In this document: one piece after another, positions 1 to 4,064 of the stretch | Layout of the letters: every line of letters starts with the position of its first letter | Numbering within the stretch: position 1 is the first letter of the stretch | DNA from: Coprobacillus sp. | Lineage (GTDB): Bacteria > Bacillota_I > Bacilli_A > RFN20 > CAG-826 | Direction: 5' to 3' | DNA: 9,332 nucleotides | Assembly: GCA_021203805.1 (NCBI GenBank) | Contig: JAJQAM010000066.1 | Location: 1 to 9,332, forward strand | Translations under genes and position numbers: made by a program | Notes under the pieces: model-generated | Databases searched by the model: none | Told to the model about the DNA's origin: nothing | Seen by the model: the letters and a program-made list of their open reading frames with translations, nothing else

Positions 1-70
1 GGCTTTCATTAAGCATGCTCTTAAACTCATTATGCATATCTTCAATAATGTCTTCGCTGGTAATTGTCAT
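1..70 (-). CDS. 5' end of an unidentified leftward gene (leaderless start)
   Basis: An ATG on the minus strand at 70-68 opens a frame that runs without a stop to the window edge (23 codons, beginning MTITSEDIIEDMHNEF, acidic and helix-like). Too little is visible to assign a family. The reason to call it a gene is its promoter: TTGTCA at 99-104 and an extended -10 (TGCTATAAT) at 77-85, with 16 bp between the hexamers. This places the transcript start within about one base of the ATG, leaving no room for a Shine-Dalgarno sequence, so translation would be leaderless. Five GGGACAT-type repeats lie immediately upstream of the -35. The product cannot be named; the rest of the gene lies outside the window. 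Confidence 0.6.
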   Translation of the reverse strand, partial: MTITSEDIIEDMHNEFKSMLNES

Positions 71-76
71 AGCTAT

Positions 77-104
77 ATTATAGCATTTTATTTTATAGTG
101 ACAA
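77..104 (-). promoter_or_regulatory. Sigma-A promoter, extended -10, for the leaderless gene at 70-1
   Basis: On the minus strand the -35 is TTGTCA (104-99, one mismatch to TTGACA) and the -10 is a perfect TATAAT (82-77) preceded by TG at the extended position; the spacer is 16 bp. Only six bases separate the -10 from the ATG, so initiation should fall at or next to the start codon. Confidence 0.7.
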
Positions 105-109
105 GCAAA

Positions 110-167
110 ATGTCACCACAATGTCCCTATAAATGTCCCCATAATGTCCCTATAAATGTCCCTATAA
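110..167 (-). repeat. Five tandem 11-12 bp GGGACAT boxes, candidate operator array
   Basis: Units begin at 110, 121, 133, 144 and 156 on the plus strand. Each starts ATGTC; four have the form ATGTCCC(T/C)ATA(A) and the promoter-proximal one is ATGTCACCACA. Read in the direction of the leftward gene they are repeats of about TTATAGGGACAT. The spacing of 11, 12, 11, 12 bp puts successive boxes on nearly the same face of the helix. They stop 5 bp before the -35, as expected for activator or repressor binding sites. The binding protein is unknown. Confidence 0.65.
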
Positions 168-223
168 ATTTACTCCTTTAGACGTTTAGTAATATAGTCA
201 TATGTTTTGTAATATAAACCTAT

Positions 224-322
224 ATGCCAAGTAGAGAAGCTGATAGGGGAAAAGAGCCTAGGAGCATGCGAAAAAAAGAAATATTATCATTAAATAAATG
301 GACCAAATTTTTAAGTCCGTAA
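224..322 (+). CDS. Possible 32-codon small ORF or gene remnant
   Basis: ATG at 224 opens a basic 32-residue frame (starts MPSREADRGKEP, ends KWTKFLSP) that stops at 320-322. A TAATAT at 210-215 and the direct repeat GTAATATA (189-196 and 209-216, 20 bp apart) lie just upstream, so it could be another leaderless transcript divergent from the gene at 70-1. There is no Shine-Dalgarno sequence and I recognise no family. It may equally be chance or a fragment of a decayed gene. It is the only coding-like signal in the 329-bp stretch 71-399; the rest of that stretch holds the repeat array and a terminator. Confidence 0.2.
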   Translation: MPSREADRGKEPRSMRKKEILSLNKWTKFLSP

Positions 323-346
323 TCTCTTATTCTAGACATTTAAATA

Positions 347-374
347 AAAAAAGGTGTTTTGTCACACTTTTTTT
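347..374. terminator. Bidirectional intrinsic terminator
   Basis: Arms 347-357 and 364-374 form an 11-bp stem (A-tract, then GGTGT paired to ACAC and the T-tract, one G-T pair) around a 6-base loop. A runs on one side and T runs on the other make it work on both strands. It lies 25 bp beyond the stop codon of the leftward ATPase gene and would end its transcript; it also blocks any rightward transcript from the small ORF at 224. Confidence 0.7.
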
Positions 375-399
375 ACATTTTTTGTCTCAAATTAATAAT

Positions 400-1629
400 T
401 TATGAAAGATAAATATCGACTTTTCCTAAAAGGAAATCAACGATATTAATATGTTTAATTCCGTTATATGAGAAATCGAGTCTATCTAATGATAAGACAA
501 ATTTTGGGCAGGCATCCTTTATCGATTTAAAAGCGCTATATTCCCTTTCGATAATTTCCTCGCTAGCGAGAAGATAGCTTACCTGGATATAGCATTTCTT
601 ATCTAAAGAGGTCACAACAAAATCAATCTCTCCTTTATAGGTTTTACCAACATAGACAGTGTAGCCCCTATTTATGAGCTCGTTATAGATAGCGCTTTCT
701 AAGTAATATGACTTCCCAATTTCTAATGAGTCCGTATTAATTCTTTTTAGTCCAAGATCAGTTACATAATCCTTTTCAATGTAGCGCATTAATTTCTTTC
801 CCTTAATGTCGTAGCGTTTCACTCTATTAATAAGGCAGGCTTCTTCCATCTTATCGAGGTAAGAGTAAATCGTACTTCTTTCTATGAATTTGTTATTTTC
901 TCTTTCAAAATATCTCATTATGGAATCAGGAGAAAATAGCTCCCCACTATTTTTTAAAATATAAGAAGAAATATTTAGAAACTGCTGCTTATTAATTTTT
1001 GATTTTTCACCGATAATATCCCTATTTATAATGGCCTCATAAGTTTGCTTTAAATATTCTTTGACTTCATTTTCACCCTTAAACTTAAAACGCTCAGGGA
1101 AACCGCCATAAGTAAGATAGTCTTCGATATAATCGTAAGGTGAAACATTGTTTCCACTTTCTAATTGGTAGTTATAAGCTTCTTTAAATGAAAAGGGATT
1201 AATTTTGAATTCGATACATCTTCCGACGAGGAGCGATCCAAGTTTCCCGCTTAAAAGTTTAGAATTTGACCCAGTCACAAAGATGGAGCAGTTAGTAGTG
1301 GCCCTAAATGAATTAATGACTTTTTCAAATCCTCTAACATGCTGAATCTCATCAATAAATATGTAATATTTATCATCATCTAAGATTCTTGATTTTATGT
1401 ATTTATACATCTTATCCGCACTTCTTATTTTCTCATAGCCATAGTCTTCAAAGTTTATCTCAATAATGTGGTCATCCCTAACCCCTTTTTCTTTAATCTC
1501 TTCTTTAATTTGCCCTAAAAGAGTGGATTTACCACATCTTCTTACTCCTGATATGACTTTAATTAAATCATCAATCTCATAATAAGGTCGTATTTTTTTA
1601 AGGTATTCTTCTCTTTTTATGATTTGCAT
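400..1629 (-). CDS. AAA_14 / DUF4143 family ATP-binding protein
   Basis: A 409-residue cytosolic P-loop ATPase of the common but poorly characterised AAA_14 plus DUF4143 family. Visible motifs: Walker A GVRRCGKST at 28-36, Walker B YYIFIDE at 88-94, a sensor-1-like TGSNS at 119-123, and an arginine at 137 (GRCIEF). The C-terminal half (about 200-400) has a winged-helix-like segment, then ESAIYNEL (311-318), GEIDFVV (333-339) and YIQVSY (347-352), the degenerate nuclease-like core typical of DUF4143. The usual lysine of a PD-(D/E)XK site is absent, so nuclease activity is not supported. Length and ends fit a complete gene. The ATG at 1629 has only a weak purine-rich region (AAGAGATG) as ribosome site. 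It is a single-gene transcript between the terminator at 347-374 and the 63-bp repeat array at 1661-1845. The biological role of the family is unknown. Confidence 0.85.
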   Translation of the reverse strand: MQIIKREEYLKKIRPYYEIDDLIKVISGVRRCGKSTLLGQIKEEIKEKGVRDDHIIEINFEDYGYEKIRSADKMYKYIKSRILDDDKYYIFIDEIQHVRGFEKVINSFRATTNCSIFVTGSNSKLLSGKLGSLLVGRCIEFKINPFSFKEAYNYQLESGNNVSPYDYIEDYLTYGGFPERFKFKGENEVKEYLKQTYEAIINRDIIGEKSKINKQQFLNISSYILKNSGELFSPDSIMRYFERENNKFIERSTIYSYLDKMEEACLINRVKRYDIKGKKLMRYIEKDYVTDLGLKRINTDSLEIGKSYYLESAIYNELINRGYTVYVGKTYKGEIDFVVTSLDKKCYIQVSYLLASEEIIEREYSAFKSIKDACPKFVLSLDRLDFSYNGIKHINIVDFLLGKVDIYLS

Positions 1630-1649
1630 TTGTTCATCTCTTCATCAAG

Positions 1650-1658
1650 ATAATACCA
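1650..1658 (-). promoter_or_regulatory. Candidate extended -10 for the DUF4143 ATPase
   Basis: TGGTATTAT on the minus strand (1658-1650) is a good extended -10, placing the transcript start about 13 nt before the ATG at 1629. There is no convincing -35 at 17 bp; a TTGACT lies only 9 bp upstream, at the edge of the nearest 63-bp repeat. Confidence 0.4.
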
Positions 1659-1660
1659 TG

Positions 1661-1845
1661 CAAAAGTCAAAAATACTACTACAAATGACTAATTTTTTTT
1701 AAGATTGTAGTAGTAAACTGCGTAAAAAGTCAAAAATACTACTACAAATGACTAATTTTTTTCAAGATTGTTGTGGTAAAATGCGTAAAATCATGAAAAT
1801 ACTACAACAAATTGAGATTTTTTAATATTGCTTTAGTAAACCGCT
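1661..1845. repeat. Three tandem 63-bp units, each with an inverted repeat
   Basis: Units start near 1661, 1724 and 1787 with an exact 63-bp period; the first two are nearly identical and the third is diverged. In unit 1 the arms TACTACTACAA (1674-1684) and TTGTAGTAGTA (1705-1715) are perfect complements separated by 20 bases that include a T8 tract. A second, mutually exclusive pairing is AGTCA (1665-1669) with TGACT (1686-1690). Units 2 and 3 keep the same layout with partial complementarity (TTGTTGTGGTA, TTGCTTTAGTA). The array fills most of the DNA between the ATPase start and the next terminator and contains no ORF. It could be an operator array, a structured RNA, or a DNA-binding platform. 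Confidence 0.85.
1704..1733 (-). promoter_or_regulatory. Possible second ATPase promoter inside the repeats
   Basis: On the minus strand TTGACT (1733-1728, unit 2) and TACAAT (1709-1704, unit 1) are 18 bp apart. They would start transcription near 1697, giving a leader of about 68 nt that reads through the first repeat's left arm. The inverted-repeat arm overlaps the -10, so a protein bound to the repeats would repress it. Confidence 0.35.
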
Positions 1846-1963
1846 TTAATTATTCATTTAAGATACTTTTTATCTTTTCTATTATCTCTCTCGCTTTTTT
1901 TATTTAGTTTAAACTCCCTAGGGATGCCCTCTAAAATAAAAGAAATGGGACTAGATATATATT

Positions 1964-1988
1964 AGGACTAGTTTCTAGTCCTTTTTTT
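1964..1988 (+). terminator. Intrinsic terminator with no visible upstream gene
   Basis: AGGACTAG (1964-1971), loop TTT, CTAGTCCT (1975-1982), then T7: a strong plus-strand terminator. No plus-strand gene precedes it; upstream lie only the 63-bp repeats and about 120 bp of non-coding DNA. A second GGACTAG at 1948-1954 could pair with the same right arm, so this could also be an attenuator in a leader or the end of a small RNA. Nothing else is recognisable in 1846-1963 apart from a weak AAGATA/TATCTT hairpin near 1860. Confidence 0.7.
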
Positions 1989-2013
1989 AATTTTAGTAGT
2001 GATAATTTCTTTT

Positions 2014-2038
2014 TAACTCTCTATAATAAGAGAAGTTA
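2014..2038 (+). promoter_or_regulatory. -10 element inside a near-perfect palindrome (operator candidate)
   Basis: TATAAT at 2022-2027 is the likely -10 for the small lipoprotein. It sits at the centre of an inverted repeat: TAACTCTCT (2014-2022) and AGAGAAGTTA (2029-2038), complementary except for one extra base. No good -35 is present at 16-18 bp (GTGATA or AGTGAT), so the promoter may need an activator, and a protein on the palindrome would control it directly. Confidence 0.5.
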
Positions 2039-2082
2039 AAATAATCTCGAACGTAATAAAACATAGAGGAGAATATGAAATT

Positions 2083-2355
2083 ATGAAAAAATCAGGTAAA
2101 CTATTAACAATCTTAGTGGGCCTTGGACTTACCTTCTCTCTTACCGCTTGTGGTGACTTCTATTTCGGTAGCGGCTCTAGAAGTAATGTTCCCCCTTCCT
2201 ATGAAGCCAGTGAATCGGAAGATGAAGAATCTGAAAGTGTTACTACTGATGAAGACGAGAACGAGAACGATGAAACCAACACCGAAAACCCCAGCGGTCA
2301 AAACGACGGCGATGGCAACGACGGCGACGGAGATGGCGGTAACGACGAAGAGTAA
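2083..2355 (+). CDS. Small acidic lipoprotein, function unknown
   Basis: A 90-residue protein with a basic n-region (MKKSGK), a hydrophobic core and a lipobox LTAC with Cys23. The mature part has no recognisable fold: about 20 residues followed by a low-complexity tail of Glu, Asp, Ser, Asn and Gly ending in GDGDGGNDEE. It would be anchored to the outer face of the membrane as a short, highly negative, disordered chain. AGAGGAG at 2065-2071 is placed 11 nt before the ATG at 2083; an earlier ATG at 2075 gives only three codons and stops over this start (ATGA). It has its own promoter and terminator, so it is a single-gene unit next to the starch genes. The acidic tail could bind cations or act as a spacer, but that is only inference. 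Confidence 0.8.
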   Translation: MKKSGKLLTILVGLGLTFSLTACGDFYFGSGSRSNVPPSYEASESEDEESESVTTDEDENENDETNTENPSGQNDGDGNDGDGDGGNDEE

Positions 2356-2386
2356 TCCCCTCCAATAATTAAAATATAAGAAAAAT

Positions 2387-2414
2387 AGGACCTATCTAAT
2401 ATGGGTCCTTTTTT
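2387..2414 (+). terminator. Intrinsic terminator of the small lipoprotein gene
   Basis: AGGACCTAT (2387-2395) pairs with ATGGGTCCT (2401-2409, one G-T pair) around the loop CTAAT, followed by T residues to 2414. It lies 32 bp after the stop codon and separates the small lipoprotein from the starch operon. Confidence 0.85.
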
Positions 2415-2474
2415 ATTCCTTATGTATATACGTATATATCCCTATTTATTTGTATCTATCTATTTATTATTTAA

Positions 2475-2483
2475 TGATATAAA
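2475..2483 (+). promoter_or_regulatory. Extended -10 of the starch operon (candidate)
   Basis: TGATATAAA is an extended -10 with one mismatch to TATAAT. No clear -35 lies at 17 bp in this AT-rich DNA. A start near 2490 gives a leader of about 70 nt that contains the palindrome at 2506-2521. Confidence 0.4.
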
Positions 2484-2505
2484 ATAAAAGGTAAATAAAA
2501 GGGAC

Positions 2506-2521
2506 ATATATAGCTATATAT
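2506..2521 (+). promoter_or_regulatory. 16-bp perfect palindrome in the starch operon leader
   Basis: ATATATAGCTATATAT is its own reverse complement, and GGAC before it with CC after it nearly extends the symmetry. It lies just downstream of the putative promoter, a usual place for a repressor operator. The DNA is AT-rich, so chance symmetry is possible. Confidence 0.35.
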
Positions 2522-2559
2522 CCTAATTATCACATATTAAATAAGGATTAAATAAAATA

Positions 2560-4047
2560 ATGAAAAAAGGTCTTTTAACTATCTTTATAGTGCCTATCTT
2601 TCTTTTAGGAGCGTGTGATCTCTCAGAAGATGTGTTTCCTTCCCCAGAGGGAGGAGACTCTTCTAGTAGCGTCTCCTATAACGATGATATCGATAATGGA
2701 TATGACTATTTTATCTCGATTGATAAAACGGATGTTCCCGAGTATCTCGAAGTGGGAGGAGAGGGCTTTAATTTATCTATCTCTTTATCCTCTTCTGACC
2801 CTAGTGCCTCTCTTACTCCAAGCGAAGATAACTTAATAGTGACCACCACAAGTGAAGAGGTGGTCTCTATTGATAACTTTAAAGTCACGCCTCTTGCGAG
2901 AGGCACCACCACGATAAAGGTGGAGTGGCTCCATCACGCTAGTAGCTATGACTTTATTAATGTAACTGTAAGAAATAAGGGAGAAGAAGACCTCTCTAGC
3001 TATACCTATGATATCTCAATAGTTAATAAAGACGAGATAGCTTCAGAGTGGTATGTCGGAGACGATCCCTACGAGCTAGAAATAGAGATGAGCTCCACCG
3101 ACCCAGAATATGAAAACATAGAGGCGAATACTGACACGGTTGATATTAGAGTAGTGGGAGACACTGAAGCCGTCGAGGTGGACGGCTTTAAGGTCACTCC
3201 TATAGCGGAGGGCTCCGTCACCATAAGAGCCTATTTTAAAGGCCACGAGTCAAGCTATGACTCTCTTACCCGTAAGATTGAAGGGAAGCCTATTCTTAAC
3301 TACACACTTAGCTTTACTATCACCTATGAAGAGAGCCCCGCTAAAGCGAGTGAATACGGCTCTATCTATATGAACTACTCAAAAGTTAGTAGCGCGGGCG
3401 AGTGGGAAGACTCTGATAAATGGGTCCCTCTTACTAGCACCGAAATAGAAGGCTCCTATTATGTAACCTTCGATAAGATTTCAGCGGGCTCTTATGAATA
3501 TAGTCTAGTATTTGTCTATGACGGCGAGGAAGCTAGCTATACATACCCTCTATTTGAATCCTTTTATAATGAATCATTTGTCATAAGTGAGGACGCAGAG
3601 GATAATGGCTCTCAGACGATCGTGACGGAGATTACCACGGATCTCACAAGCTTCCCATCGCATGAGAATGCTCTTCTTAACTATACCCTCTGTTTCTCTA
3701 TCTCCACCAATGATGGATATTCTCAGCAGACCGCTTATGGATGGAATATCTATATTGCGGCTAGCTTTAATAGCTGGAAATTTGAAGCTCTTACTTATAA
3801 CGAAGTAACCGCGGGAGAAGAGTGGGCGTATACCTATGTCTTTAGTGAGATCTATCCAGGAAGCTATGAATATAAACTCGTCTACTGCTCAAGTGATAAT
3901 GTCGGCTGGAATAACGAGCTCACTCCTGGAAGTGATAACCAAGTATTTACTGTAAGTGAGACAGACGGAGATGACTACGTTAATAGTATTAGTATCGAGT
4001 CCCCATTCTATTTTGCGGACGTTGACTATCAGACAAGAGATTATTAG
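2560..4047 (+). CDS. Starch-binding-like lipoprotein with two Ig-like and two CBM-like repeats
   Basis: A 495-residue lipoprotein: signal peptide with lipobox LLGAC (Cys19), then an acidic Ser-rich linker to about 45. Next come two tandem all-beta repeats (about 50-137 and 149-240) sharing FKVTPxAxGxxTI, like bacterial Ig-like (Big_2) domains. Two further related repeats (about 246-361 and 372-480) each open with LNYTL and contain GSYEY(S/K)LV. The second has NIYIAASFNSWKFEALT followed by W, Y and GSYEYKLVY, resembling the starch-binding fold of CBM20/CBM48 modules. There is no catalytic motif. AAGGA lies 12 nt before the ATG. The pullulanase gene follows after 17 bp, with its ribosome site directly behind this stop codon, so the two are co-transcribed and probably co-translated. 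Inferred role: capture of alpha-glucan at the cell surface for the pullulanase. The binding specificity is not proven by sequence. Confidence 0.75.
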   Translation: MKKGLLTIFIVPIFLLGACDLSEDVFPSPEGGDSSSSVSYNDDIDNGYDYFISIDKTDVPEYLEVGGEGFNLSISLSSSDPSASLTPSEDNLIVTTTSEEVVSIDNFKVTPLARGTTTIKVEWLHHASSYDFINVTVRNKGEEDLSSYTYDISIVNKDEIASEWYVGDDPYELEIEMSSTDPEYENIEANTDTVDIRVVGDTEAVEVDGFKVTPIAEGSVTIRAYFKGHESSYDSLTRKIEGKPILNYTLSFTITYEESPAKASEYGSIYMNYSKVSSAGEWEDSDKWVPLTSTEIEGSYYVTFDKISAGSYEYSLVFVYDGEEASYTYPLFESFYNESFVISEDAEDNGSQTIVTEITTDLTSFPSHENALLNYTLCFSISTNDGYSQQTAYGWNIYIAASFNSWKFEALTYNEVTAGEEWAYTYVFSEIYPGSYEYKLVYCSSDNVGWNNELTPGSDNQVFTVSETDGDDYVNSISIESPFYFADVDYQTRDY

Positions 4048-4048
4048 T

Positions 4049-4054
4049 AGGAGG
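4049..4054 (+). promoter_or_regulatory. AGGAGG ribosome binding site that fixes the pullulanase start
   Basis: A perfect AGGAGG begins 1 nt after the upstream stop codon (4045-4047). It is only 1 nt from the in-frame ATG at 4056 but 10 nt from the ATG at 4065, so 4065 is the workable start. Its position suggests translational coupling to the binding protein. Confidence 0.8.
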
Positions 4055-4064
4055 CATGACTAAT

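Noticed and set aside
1661..1845. CRISPR array
   Set aside because: The three units are repeated over their whole 63-bp length with no unique spacers between short identical repeats, and no cas gene is present.
1661..1988. Type III toxin-antitoxin RNA array (ToxI-like)
   Set aside because: Tandem repeats plus a terminator recall it, but the units are longer than the roughly 35-nt ToxI repeats and neither flanking gene (a DUF4143 ATPase and a lipoprotein) is a ToxN/AbiQ-type endoribonuclease.
2113..2368. Overlapping frames on both strands across the acidic lipoprotein gene
   Set aside because: They arise from its GA-rich, low-complexity coding sequence; only the lipoprotein frame has a ribosome site, signal peptide and terminator.
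4056..4064. Pullulanase start at ATG 4056
   Set aside because: AGGAGG ends 1 nt before this ATG, too close for initiation; ATG 4065 is 10 nt away and gives a normal signal peptide beginning MKRFNFKK.
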